Shown: positions 30,734 to 37,997 of the stretch, piece by piece
How positions within the stretch are numbered: position 1 is the stretch's first letter
Layout: each line of letters starts with the position of its first letter
Assembly: GCA_011171075.1 (NCBI GenBank)
Contig: DUFD01000049.1
Span: forward strand, 1 to 37,997
Reading direction: 5' to 3'
From: Dehalococcoidia bacterium
Lineage (GTDB): Bacteria; Chloroflexota; Dehalococcoidia; Dehalococcoidales; Fen-1064
Length of the DNA stretch: 37,997 nt
Translations under genes and position numbers: made by a program
Notes under the pieces: model-generated
Told to the model about the DNA's origin: nothing
What the model saw: the letters and a program-made list of their open reading frames with translations, nothing else
Database searches by the model: none

Positions 30734-32290
30734 ATGCCGCAGAAATCACTGGAGGGAATAAAAGTCCTGGACTTCACGATAGTTATCGCAGGGACATTCA
30801 TAACCCGCATGCTGGCCAATCACGGCGCCGATGTGTTGAAGATTGAGAGCCGGAGCCACCCCGAAATCTTCCGCCAATTTGGCCCCTTTAAGGATGACTA
30901 TCCCGAGCCGTTCAATCCATGGAATAATCGGGGCGGAAGTTTCGGCATATGGAACGTGGGGAAGAGGAGTATTGCCCTCAACCTGGCCGACCCCAGAGGA
31001 ATAGAGATTGCCAAGCGACTCGTCTCCTGGGCAGACATTGTCGTCGAGAACTTTGCCGGAGGGGTGCTGAAAAGGATGGGGCTGGGCTATGAAGAACTTG
31101 TCAAGATTAAACCTGACATTATTATGCTCAGCTCGTGCATGCAGGGACAGACCGGCCCACACTCTAAACACCCCGGGTTCGGCACACAGCTGGTCAATCT
31201 GGTAGGTCTAAGCACCATCACCGGCTGGCCTGACCGCGAGCCTGCAAGTGTCGGGGCTTATACGGACATCATAGCACCCCGCTTCAGTGTTATGGCAATC
31301 CTGGCAGCCGTTGATTATCGACGGCGTACCGGCAAAGGCCAATACATAGACCTCTCCCAGTACGAAGCCGGAGTCCCCCTGTTATCACCTCTTATCCTTG
31401 ACAACGTGGTCAATAAGCGGGTAGCCTCCCGCGTGGGCAATCAGTCGGAATACGCCGCTCCCCATAATGCCTATCCCTGCCGCGACCGCCATACAGATAG
31501 ATGGTGTGCTATCGGCGTCTATACAGAGGAAGAATGGCGGAGCTTCTGCAAGATTCTTGGCGACCCACCCTGGACCAAAGACGACCGTTTTAACACACTT
31601 CGGGCGAGGAGAGAAAACGAAGAAGAACTCGACCGTCGTATCGAGGAATGGACAATTAACCTGCACCCGGATGACGTGGTAAGAAGACTGCAGCTAGCTG
31701 ACGATCCCGTACCCGTGAAGAGACTGTATACCGGACGGGAGTTACAGGAGTACGAATGGGATGTCAAACACCGCTCTCCCTACACCGTACCCCACAACGT
31801 CTACCGATGCCAGTGGGAAGACCGGTGGTGCGTTATTGCCGTGTACACGGATGAGGAATGGCATAGCTTCTGTAAAGTCATCGGTAATCCACAATGGACC
31901 ACTGATAGCCGGTTCAATACCTTTGAGGGAAGGAAAGAAAACGAGGAAGAACTGGACAGGCTGATAGCTACCTGGACGGTCAACCGTACCCCGGAAGAGG
32001 TGATGAACCTGATGCAGACGGCCGGTATACCGGCTGGAATCGTCGCGACCGGCGAAGACCTGATAGAGCATGACCTGCAGCTTAAACACCGTCACGCTTA
32101 CCACGAACTCGCCCATCCCGAGATTGGCGTGTACCACGGCGTGGCGCCTTCCTATGAATTCTCCAAGTGCCAGGCAGAAGTGGAGCGTGCTCCTCTCATG
32201 GGCGAGCACAACGAGAGTGTTTTGAAGGAGCTTCTCGGCATGTCCGACGAGGAAATTAAGGAGCTGATAAGAGAACAGATCGTTGAATGA
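30734..32290 (+). CDS. CaiB/BaiF family CoA-transferase with duplicated small domain
   Basis: A 518-residue protein, about 110 residues longer than usual for class III CoA-transferases. Residues 1 to about 240 are the standard large domain (GADVLKIESRSHPE, GVLKRMGLGYEEL, QTGPHSKHPGFG), with the likely catalytic Asp178 in AYTDIIAP and TGKGQYIDLS after it. Then the small-domain segment appears twice in tandem: residues ~242-350 and ~352-456, each with PHN.Y.C...DRWC.I.VYT.EEW.SFCK.. and RF..ENEEELD. Only the second copy keeps the AGIPAG loop. RAPLMGEHN closes the protein. Probably works with the preceding Asp-less gene as a two-subunit CoA-transferase. Start ATG follows AGAGGATAGAAAC. Confidence 0.92.
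   Translation: MPQKSLEGIKVLDFTIVIAGTFITRMLANHGADVLKIESRSHPEIFRQFGPFKDDYPEPFNPWNNRGGSFGIWNVGKRSIALNLADPRGIEIAKRLVSWADIVVENFAGGVLKRMGLGYEELVKIKPDIIMLSSCMQGQTGPHSKHPGFGTQLVNLVGLSTITGWPDREPASVGAYTDIIAPRFSVMAILAAVDYRRRTGKGQYIDLSQYEAGVPLLSPLILDNVVNKRVASRVGNQSEYAAPHNAYPCRDRHTDRWCAIGVYTEEEWRSFCKILGDPPWTKDDRFNTLRARRENEEELDRRIEEWTINLHPDDVVRRLQLADDPVPVKRLYTGRELQEYEWDVKHRSPYTVPHNVYRCQWEDRWCVIAVYTDEEWHSFCKVIGNPQWTTDSRFNTFEGRKENEEELDRLIATWTVNRTPEEVMNLMQTAGIPAGIVATGEDLIEHDLQLKHRHAYHELAHPEIGVYHGVAPSYEFSKCQAEVERAPLMGEHNESVLKELLGMSDEEIKELIREQIVE
31457..31783 (+). repeat. Internal duplicated segment, copy A (CoA-transferase)
   Basis: Encodes residues ~242-350, homologous to copy B at 31787-32101. Protein-level identity is obvious (RWCAIGVYTEEEWRSFCK against RWCVIAVYTDEEWHSFCK) while the DNA is well diverged, so the duplication is old. 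Copy A has lost the AGIPAG loop. Confidence 0.85.
31787..32101 (+). repeat. Internal duplicated segment, copy B (CoA-transferase)
   Basis: Encodes residues ~352-456 and has the standard family sequence including MQTAGIPAGIVATGEDL. It joins normally to the C-terminal part of the family fold, so copy A is best read as the inserted one. Confidence 0.85.
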
Positions 32291-32335
32291 CGACCTGCCC
32301 AACCCAGCCATTATTTGCAATTACGGGGAAACAGG

Positions 32336-32719
32336 ATGCTAGAGCGGAACCAGCGCCTGGCAAGGCGAATGACCTGGACAGCACGGATTATCGGACTGGT
32401 TGCGGCCATCTTCTTTGCTATCATAGTCATCGGCTCCGCTGCCGGTGAAATCATTAATGGTGAAACGGCACCTTTCGATGTAGCCGGCGTTACCCTGGGC
32501 ATAATTGCGATAGCCGCCCTAGCTGGCTGCATCATATCATGGTGGTGGGAGCGTCTTGCCGGTGCACTGCTGGTCCTAGTAGCCGTCGGTCTGGCCATTC
32601 ACATTGGCATCCTCGCCGGACACAATCACGTATTGGCCTGGATAGTAATGGGGCTTCCGTACCTCGTCGCCGGCCTCTTGCTCATCAGCTCCTGGTGGCT
32701 TTCAAGGAAGACGGCCTGA
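32336..32719 (+). CDS. Small four-helix membrane protein
   Basis: A 127-residue protein with four hydrophobic helices (IIGLVAAIFFAIIVIGSAAG, VAGVTLGIIAIAALAGCII, LAGALLVLVAVGLAIHIGIL, WIVMGLPYLVAGLLLISSWW) and a basic N-terminus (MLERNQRLARRM). It resembles small DUF7670-like hypothetical membrane proteins common in Dehalococcoidia-type genomes; function unknown. I start at ATG 32336, with GGGGAAACAGG upstream, rather than the in-frame TTG 32315. It follows the CoA-transferases by 45 bases and may be co-transcribed; the functional link is unclear. Confidence 0.78.
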   Translation: MLERNQRLARRMTWTARIIGLVAAIFFAIIVIGSAAGEIINGETAPFDVAGVTLGIIAIAALAGCIISWWWERLAGALLVLVAVGLAIHIGILAGHNHVLAWIVMGLPYLVAGLLLISSWWLSRKTA

Positions 32720-32810
32720 CCATATCTCTTTCCCAATATGACGGGAGCCGATATCCGTTAATCCTGCGGCATTAGACAAACCCATCTAGATTAAGGTAGA
32801 GTGGTTACCG

Positions 32811-33791
32811 ATGGCGCTAAAAATAGAACAACAAAATCCGGTGCTGGCCCTGGATATTGGCGGCACGGTAATACGTCTCGCCCTTGTTTCTATGGAGGGG
32901 AAGATACTGGCCAGAAAACGCCTACCCACCATGGCCGGAGAAGGTCCTGCACCAGTGATAAACCGAATGTTCTCCGCCATGAAGGGACTCCTTCAGTCGC
33001 ATAAATTAGACCTTTCCCAGCTTCACAGTATAAGCATTGCCACTGCCGGAGTTATAGATACCGATAACGGAATTATCACCTCATCTCCGAACCTGCCCGG
33101 CTGGATTGACATCCCGCTGAGAGACACCGTCGAAACTGCGTACAAAACCAGCACCTTTTTGCTTAATGATGCCAATGCGGCCGCTCTGGGCGAACACCGC
33201 TTCGGTGCCGGGAAGGGCTCAGCCAATCTTTTTTACATCACGGTGAGCACCGGTATCGGCGGCGGTGTTATTATCGACAACAAGCTTTATTCCGGAACAA
33301 GCGGCGGAGCCGGAGAGATAGGGCATATGACCATCGACGTTAACGGACCGGCATGCAAATGCGGTAGTAACGGTTGTCTGGAAACACTGGCGTCGGGTAC
33401 AGCCGTAGCCAGAGAAGCCATCACCCGTATCAGAAACGGCGAGAAGTCCTCTCTCGCTGAGAACAGGGATAGTATAGAAAACATCACCGCTAAGGACGTC
33501 GGGCAGGCAGCCAGAGAAGGAGACCCCCTTGCCCTGGCAGTAATCTCAAGAGCAGCTTTCTATCTCGGGGTAGGCCTGGCAAACCTGGTCAATCTCCTCA
33601 ACCCCGAGATAATTATCGTTGGTGGCGGTCTGTCAAAGCTGGGCAACCTCCTGCTGGAACCAGCCAGAGAGGTGGTGCAGGAACGGGCTTTCCGACTACC
33701 GGCCCAGGCTGCCCGCATCGTTCTCTCACGACTCGGTGACGATGCCGGTATTCTCGGTGCGGCTGTCTTTGCTCACCAAGCAAAGAAATGA
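32811..33791 (+). CDS. ROK-family sugar kinase (glucokinase-like)
   Basis: A 326-residue ROK kinase. It has the phosphate-binding LALDIGGT (12-19), catalytic Asp120 in LLNDANAAALGE, STGIGGGVI, and the ROK zinc site His172 with C-x-CG-x2-GC-x-E (Cys182, Cys184, Cys189). The C-terminal IIIVGGGLS completes the ATP site. There is no N-terminal DNA-binding domain, so it is a kinase rather than a ROK repressor. Glucose is the commonest substrate but other hexoses or N-acetyl sugars are possible. Start ATG 32811 gives the canonical N-terminus; the ribosome binding site (AAGGTAGAG) is about 10 bases upstream. It converges on the NuoE-like gene. Confidence 0.94.
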   Translation: MALKIEQQNPVLALDIGGTVIRLALVSMEGKILARKRLPTMAGEGPAPVINRMFSAMKGLLQSHKLDLSQLHSISIATAGVIDTDNGIITSSPNLPGWIDIPLRDTVETAYKTSTFLLNDANAAALGEHRFGAGKGSANLFYITVSTGIGGGVIIDNKLYSGTSGGAGEIGHMTIDVNGPACKCGSNGCLETLASGTAVAREAITRIRNGEKSSLAENRDSIENITAKDVGQAAREGDPLALAVISRAAFYLGVGLANLVNLLNPEIIIVGGGLSKLGNLLLEPAREVVQERAFRLPAQAARIVLSRLGDDAGILGAAVFAHQAKK

Positions 33792-33810
33792 TGAACTAAC
33801 CAGCATAGCT

Positions 33811-33857
33811 GCATATAAAAAGTGAGTGAGGCAGATACAAACCCGCCTCACTCGCTT
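33811..33857. terminator. Bidirectional terminator between ROK kinase and NuoE-like gene
   Basis: AAGTGAGTGAGGC (33820-33832) pairs with GCCTCACTCGCTT (33845-33857): 13 bp with one wobble, 12-base loop. On the minus strand the stem is followed by TTTTTATA, a good U-tract, so it terminates the minus operon; the plus-strand tail CTTAAA is weaker. Confidence 0.85.
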
Positions 33858-33877
33858 AAACGCTCGGTCGAACCTTA

Positions 33878-34345
33878 CTAGCTAGCTTCTTCCGCGATGA
33901 ATAGCTCTTCCACTTTCTGCACCGTCATCTCACCATGGACGTTACCATTGACCTTCAGGCAGGGGGCGAGGGCACAACAGCCGATACAGGCAACGCTCTC
34001 CAGCGTGTACTCCAGGTCATCACTGGTCTCGCCCTCGGCAATACCGATTTCCTGCTCGAGCTCACTTAAAATCTGAGAAGCGCCACGAACGTGACAGGCG
34101 GTGCCGCGGCATACGGTTATATGCTGTCGCCCGACGGGTGTCAATCGAAACTGGGAGTAAAAGGACGATACCGAATAGATTTTGCCCTCCGGGATATTGA
34201 GCAACCCGGCGATTGATTTTATCGCTTCCTCAGGCAGGTAACTGTAGTTTTCCTGCACCTCAAGCAGAACGGGAATTAGCTCACTATCTTTACCCTGATA
34301 GCGAGACAGGATATCCCTGAGCAACCCCGCGTCTATTTCAACCAT
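33878..34345 (-). CDS. NuoE/HndA-like thioredoxin-fold [2Fe-2S] protein
   Basis: A 155-residue protein of the 24-kDa subunit family of NADH dehydrogenases and electron-bifurcating hydrogenases. The N-terminal helical part (LIPVLLEVQENYSYLPEEA) is typical, and the four [2Fe-2S] ligands are in place: Cys79 and Cys84 (CRGTAC), Cys120 and Cys124 (CIGCC). Normally such a gene is followed by a NuoF-type flavoprotein; here none is present. Instead it lies 56 bases downstream of the FMN-binding glutamate-synthase-like gene on the same strand and is closed by the terminator at 33811-33857. It may supply electrons to that enzyme or to an unlinked partner. Confidence 0.93.
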   Translation of the reverse strand: MVEIDAGLLRDILSRYQGKDSELIPVLLEVQENYSYLPEEAIKSIAGLLNIPEGKIYSVSSFYSQFRLTPVGRQHITVCRGTACHVRGASQILSELEQEIGIAEGETSDDLEYTLESVACIGCCALAPCLKVNGNVHGEMTVQKVEELFIAEEAS

Positions 34346-34401
34346 AAGCCTATTTTATCCCCAGCAGTAAATTCAGGCAACTGCAGTTTCGCTTAACCGT
34401 C

Positions 34402-35991
34402 TTACCCCAGTATGGCCATTGCCTCTTCACGGTAGGCATTCATCAGGTACGGTATGCCGGTAACCTTGGCACACTCCTCGGTCAGCGACATGAGGTCCTT
34501 CCTGGAGATGGCCGGTACACTGAAGTTTCTGGAACCGGCCATAAGCTGCTGGAGTCCGACCCTGATTTTCTCAGAGTAGCTGTAGATGCCGATGGCCCCC
34601 AGAGGAATGTTCTTTATCTCGTCTGAACCTACCAGATTCTTCACGTCTTCGTAGTTGACGAATATCTCCTCTACAGTCGATCCGAACTGACCCACGGTGT
34701 TCGGCAGCTTGCCGTCTTCCAGCCAGTTGCTGATGTTCCTGCCGACAAACCCGGGTATCATCAGTGCCCTGCCCATGCAGACCGCCCTGGTGAAAGGAGC
34801 ACCCATGGCCAGTGCCTTAAATACCCCGTCCTCGCTGCTGAAACCGCCCGCAAAGGCGATATCCGGGGGTCGCTCACCATTATCTGCCAGCTTCTTACAG
34901 AACTCGTACGCAGCCGCATGCAGGTAAAGGCTGGGCATACCCCATTCCTGCATCATGCGCCAGGGGCTCATACCCGTCCCGCCAGGAGCACCATCGATAG
35001 TGAGCAGGTCAATCTTAGCCTTGGAGCTCCACTTGATGGCCATTGCCAGCTCACGCAGGCCATAGGCTCCGGTCTTCAGCGTGATACGCTGGTAACCAAT
35101 ACCTCTCAAGCGCTGTACTTCCGCATAGAAGCCCTCTTCGTCGATGAAGCCCAATCGACTGTGACGCTCAAACTCCTTGATTGCCCCGTCCTGAAAAGCC
35201 ACCTGATTTATCGGGTCTGAGGGGTCGGGGGTGACGATGTAACCACGCCTCTGAAGTTCCAGGGCGCGTTCCAAGCTGCCTACTTTAATCTCGCCACCGA
35301 TGCACTTGGCACCCTGTCCCCACTTTAACTCGATGGTATCCAACCCGTGTTTCCGGTTAACATACTCTGCCACACCGAGCCTCGTGTCCTCGACGTTCAT
35401 CTGCACGAGTATCTCACCGTATCCCTGGTGGTAACGACGATATATCTCTATCCGGCGGTCCATGTCCGGCGCACTGGTAACCTTACCATCGGGGCCACGC
35501 TCAAGTGCAGGGTCGATTCCGCAGACATTCTCGCCGCAGACCAGCGTAACACCGCTTATGGCCGCCCCAACCGCGAAGTGCTCCCAGTTCTTGCGGGCTA
35601 TCTCGGTCGAACCAAGGGCACCGGTGAAAATCGGTACCCGCATCTTTACTTTCTTGTCCCAGCCGTATTCGGTCTCGGTATTTACCGAGGGGAACGTGGC
35701 CGTATCCGGGTTTGCCTCCACGCCTTCAGGAAGTCCTTTGGCACCCAGAGCATATCCCTGGATATTGAGATGCGAGTAGTCAATCGGGTAGTCTTTATCA
35801 CCGCCCGCTGTTATGTCACCGAAAGGCCCCGGATAGATAAGCTCCCGACCGCGAAAGGAGGCCTTGAACACCTCGCAGTTACCGGTACAGGTATCGATAC
35901 AGCGAGAACAAAGGCCACTCATCGGGACTACGCTCCGGGAACGGTTCGCCGTCCGGGTCGCATCATTAGAGTTTGGTCGTGATAGGTTCAT
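34402..35991 (-). CDS. FMN-binding glutamate synthase-like protein
   Basis: A 529-residue protein of the glutamate synthase large-subunit FMN domain family. The N-terminus has a four-Cys cluster (Cys28, 31, 35, 39 in CSRCIDTCTGNC) likely to bind an Fe-S cluster or zinc. The barrel carries LVCGENVCGI, ELKWGQGAKCIGGEI, TIDGAPGGTGMSPWRMMQEWG and FAGGFSSEDGVFKALAMGA, matching the FMN/2-oxoglutarate domain. There is no glutaminase domain, so it cannot use glutamine by itself; related stand-alone proteins in anaerobes have uncertain reactions. Start ATG 35991 follows GGGAGGCGTAATAAGAC. The NuoE-like gene is downstream in the same operon. Confidence 0.9.
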   Translation of the reverse strand: MNLSRPNSNDATRTANRSRSVVPMSGLCSRCIDTCTGNCEVFKASFRGRELIYPGPFGDITAGGDKDYPIDYSHLNIQGYALGAKGLPEGVEANPDTATFPSVNTETEYGWDKKVKMRVPIFTGALGSTEIARKNWEHFAVGAAISGVTLVCGENVCGIDPALERGPDGKVTSAPDMDRRIEIYRRYHQGYGEILVQMNVEDTRLGVAEYVNRKHGLDTIELKWGQGAKCIGGEIKVGSLERALELQRRGYIVTPDPSDPINQVAFQDGAIKEFERHSRLGFIDEEGFYAEVQRLRGIGYQRITLKTGAYGLRELAMAIKWSSKAKIDLLTIDGAPGGTGMSPWRMMQEWGMPSLYLHAAAYEFCKKLADNGERPPDIAFAGGFSSEDGVFKALAMGAPFTRAVCMGRALMIPGFVGRNISNWLEDGKLPNTVGQFGSTVEEIFVNYEDVKNLVGSDEIKNIPLGAIGIYSYSEKIRVGLQQLMAGSRNFSVPAISRKDLMSLTEECAKVTGIPYLMNAYREEAMAILG

Positions 35992-36029
35992 GTCTTATTA
36001 CGCCTCCCGTTTTTCTTGATGACCTATTA

Positions 36030-36058
36030 ATCTTATCAGAGATTAGCGGCCACAACAA
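36030..36058 (-). promoter_or_regulatory. Candidate promoter of the glutamate-synthase-like operon
   Basis: On the minus strand TTGTTG (36053-36058), 17-base spacer, TAAGAT (36030-36035). This gives a leader of about 30 bases. Moderate match only. Confidence 0.4.
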
Positions 36059-36160
36059 GGCACTATTTTGCCGCTTCTGAGTCTGAACTCTGGTTATTGG
36101 CCCCTTTTCAATACACAACAGCAACGAGTCAACACCCGGGTTCCCGGCCGGATATCTGGT

Positions 36161-37723
36161 CTAAGGGAGATTCACCTCGAAATCCCCCCAGGCATCAAGC
36201 TCTTCGCGGTAAGGGTCTACCACTACCCGGCATGGAACATCGAAAAGCATAGTGGTTCGGTTGTTGGCAGAATATGGTTCCCATTTCGGTATATCCGGGT
36301 GATTTGGGTTGCCGCTACGAGCGAAGGCGAGCCATGCTTCGCTCATCGATGTGACCAGCTCGTATCTATCAGGACGTTCACCGGTAAGGGCCGCATCATC
36401 TACATTGTTAAAAATGAACGGGATATCGAGACCATGACACGCTTTGAAGAGGTACCCGAGGAAGTCAGATTCCCAGGTAAGCAGGTACATATAGACCGGG
36501 GCATTGCTGCCTGCCGCCTGACGCTCAGCGAGTCGGATAGATGCCAACCTGAATCCTTCACTCGTAATCCCGATTAGGAGGTCCCAGGGGGTGGCATCAG
36601 GCCGTGTCTTCTTGTAAACGCTGAGTATCTTATCTAGCTTGGCTCCGAGCGGGGCCGCCAGCCGCTCGCGTAACTCAGACTCTTCAAGTCGACGGCGCCG
36701 GGGGTCAGCCGCCAAGAAGAGCGCCGACTCATCCCGGTTACAACCAATCATCAGTGGGACACCCGCCGCCGCCGGTGCAGCCACGGGGTCGAATGGATGT
36801 GCAGGAAGATAGTTACCGTCCACTACGGGAGCAAACCGCATGAGGGCGCCACCGGCTACAGGTACACCTATCATGCCATCGGCGGTCTGTTCCTGCAACA
36901 GGGTGTTAACAGCACGCAGTAGCTCCTCGGCCGGCATTTCCTGAAGTTTTTCAATCTCATTTGCCTTGATGTTCATTTTGGCCAGTAGCTGTTCGGTCAT
37001 CTCTGTGGCTTCCTGAGGCTCTACCCCACGCAGCCCCGGACCACTCTGAATAACAGCACGGTGAAACAGGCCCTTTGCTGAAGGCATGGCCAGCATTTTA
37101 CCGACCTTGCTACCGCCACCGGACTCACCGAAAATCATCACATTGCCCGCATCACCACCAAACACTCCGATATTGTCCCGGACCCACTCCAGGGCCAGCA
37201 CTATGTCCAGCATTCCGGCTACACCCGAGGCGGCATACTTCTCACCGGCAACATCGGACAGATGGAGGTAACCGAAGACATTCAGCCGGTGGTTGATTGT
37301 AACTACGACCACATCACCACGTTTGGCGAGTGCGGCACCATTGTACATTGCCGACGAACCTGAACCCGTACCAAAGCCACCACCATGAAGCCAAACCATA
37401 ACCGGACGCTTGTCACCGTCCCCCATGGCCGGTGTCCATATGTTCAGTACCAGGCAGTCTTCACTTTGAGGCAATACTCTGACCTGCCCGAAGACAGGCC
37501 TAGCTGCCCTACCTTCGTCCGCTATCTGTCCTACCTGCGGACAGCTTGGCCCGTAGTCAGTGGTGTCACGTACACCCGCCCACGGCTCCGGTGGTAACGG
37601 AGCCAGAAAACGACGACTGCCACCAGTCGGTCCGCCGTACGGGATACCCTTGAAGGTAATAATTTCTTGCTCCATTGTGCCCCGGATTTTCCCTGCGGTT
37701 GTTTCGGCAATTATCTCGCCCAT
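36161..37723 (-). CDS. Type-B carboxylesterase (para-nitrobenzyl esterase-like), third paralogue
   Basis: A 520-residue paralogue of the tandem esterases at 4687 and 6412, here on the opposite strand about 30 kb away. The triad candidates are conserved: Ser in GESGGG, Glu in GCNRDE and His in KACHGLDIP. Unlike the tandem pair it has the normal oxyanion motif HGGGF. It is evenly diverged from both, without a conversion-like tract. Start ATG 37723 follows AGAGAGGAATAAGAC. Its promoter has the same CTTGACAAAG box and 18-base spacer as the other two. The gene is probably transcribed alone; the next minus-strand gene has its own candidate promoter. Confidence 0.93.
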   Translation of the reverse strand: MGEIIAETTAGKIRGTMEQEIITFKGIPYGGPTGGSRRFLAPLPPEPWAGVRDTTDYGPSCPQVGQIADEGRAARPVFGQVRVLPQSEDCLVLNIWTPAMGDGDKRPVMVWLHGGGFGTGSGSSAMYNGAALAKRGDVVVVTINHRLNVFGYLHLSDVAGEKYAASGVAGMLDIVLALEWVRDNIGVFGGDAGNVMIFGESGGGSKVGKMLAMPSAKGLFHRAVIQSGPGLRGVEPQEATEMTEQLLAKMNIKANEIEKLQEMPAEELLRAVNTLLQEQTADGMIGVPVAGGALMRFAPVVDGNYLPAHPFDPVAAPAAAGVPLMIGCNRDESALFLAADPRRRRLEESELRERLAAPLGAKLDKILSVYKKTRPDATPWDLLIGITSEGFRLASIRLAERQAAGSNAPVYMYLLTWESDFLGYLFKACHGLDIPFIFNNVDDAALTGERPDRYELVTSMSEAWLAFARSGNPNHPDIPKWEPYSANNRTTMLFDVPCRVVVDPYREELDAWGDFEVNLP

Positions 37724-37770
37724 GTCTTATTCCTCTCTATTAGCATGTGATTCTGTTTGATACCGTTGCT

Positions 37771-37800
37771 ATTGTGTGGCTTATACTCGACCTTTGTCAA
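37771..37800 (-). promoter_or_regulatory. Promoter of third esterase
   Basis: On the minus strand TTGACA (37795-37800), 18-base spacer, CACAAT (37771-37776). The distance from -35 to ATG is 77 bases, as in the second esterase. Confidence 0.6.
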
Positions 37801-37900
37801 GAAGTAATGCACGCTCTGGCAGTAGAGGGCTGTTGCTCGCCGTGTTGTTCCATCAACGAATATCAGTCACGCATAGACCCAGCAGATTCTTGACTAAAGC

Positions 37901-37929
37901 TTGAATCCGGAGCAGCAGACGGCTAGAAT
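37901..37929 (+). promoter_or_regulatory. Promoter of the right-edge gene
   Basis: TTGAAT at 37901-37906, exact 17-base spacer, TAGAAT at 37924-37929, then a 40-base leader with GAGGAG to the ATG at 37978. Confidence 0.5.
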
Positions 37930-37977
37930 GCAGACACCTATTAAGGACAAGTCCAAGATAGAGGAGACAACCCTGAA

Positions 37978-37997
37978 ATGAGTACAGCGCCAGAACA
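37978..37997 (+). CDS. Start of an unidentified gene, cut by the right edge
   Basis: ATG at 37978, preceded by GAGGAG (37961-37966) and a plausible promoter, opens a frame reading MSTAPE before the window ends. Too short to name. It is divergent from the third esterase. Confidence 0.5.

Noticed and set aside
31160-31200. Loss of a catalytic Asp in the PGFG motif of the second CoA-transferase
   Set aside because: I first took the PG(Y/F)D position as catalytic. Aligning with formyl-CoA transferase places the active Asp169 in the later TDI motif, which this protein keeps at Asp178.
37890-37929. TTGACT at 37890 as -35 of the right-edge gene
   Set aside because: The spacer to TAGAAT would be 28 bases; TTGAAT at 37901 gives exactly 17.

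Overview
The window reads as chromosomal DNA of an anaerobic bacterium, most likely a Dehalococcoidia-type Chloroflexota. This is inferred from gene content only: ferredoxin-fused MinD-like ATPases, an FmdB zinc ribbon, a tungsten aldehyde oxidoreductase, paired CaiB/BaiF CoA-transferases, several para-nitrobenzyl-esterase-like enzymes, a flavin/Fe-S old-yellow-enzyme reductase and an FMN-type glutamate synthase-like protein. No 16S rRNA or other phylogenetic marker is present. I see no insertion sequence, integrase, phage gene or CRISPR array.

Layout. (1) 1-4530: one plus-strand run for iron-sulfur/metal-cofactor handling: Met-Gly-Arg-Gly repeat protein (cut by the left edge), two MinD-like ATPases with inserted 2[4Fe-4S] ferredoxin domains, FmdB zinc ribbon, CoA-binding protein, NifX-like protein, Mrp ATPase, IscU/NifU scaffold. 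(2) 4600-7950: two tandem carboxylesterases, nearly identical in their first ~150 codons; a third paralogue lies at 36161-37723 on the minus strand, and all three share one promoter layout. (3) 8151-9773: a small winged-helix regulator transcribed divergently from a three-gene operon: a two-finger C2H2 zinc-finger protein, a winged-helix-like protein and an unknown basic protein. This is the least explained part of the window. (4) 9927-11513: MFS transporter and tRNA-Ala(UGC). (5) 11908-15023: iron alcohol dehydrogenase plus tungsten aldehyde:ferredoxin oxidoreductase, an alcohol/aldehyde/acid redox pair. (6) 15256-20810: transaldolase-like aldolase, then a surface-glycan block (DUF1616 membrane protein, flippase, three methyltransferases), visibly AT-richer around 18.2-20.0 kb. 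(7) 20969-27435: Lhr-type giant helicase and a 2,4-dienoyl-CoA-reductase-like flavoenzyme. (8) 27476-29170, minus strand: two small proteins and a CPBP membrane protease. (9) 29460-33791: two CaiB/BaiF CoA-transferases, a small membrane protein and a ROK sugar kinase. (10) 33878-37723, minus strand: NuoE-like [2Fe-2S] protein, FMN-binding glutamate-synthase-like protein and the third esterase. A new plus-strand gene begins at 37978 and is cut by the right edge.

How it fits together. Much of the content implies an Fe-S, W-pterin and flavin based anaerobic metabolism that activates organic acids as CoA esters, hydrolyses esters and interconverts alcohols, aldehydes and acids with ferredoxin; the first operon would supply Fe-S clusters. 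Most individual families are familiar. The points that stand out are the zinc-finger operon, the Mrp protein without its CxxC motif, the CoA-transferase pair (one member without the catalytic Asp, the other with an internally duplicated domain), and the esterase family with a gene-conversion-like tract and an altered oxyanion motif.
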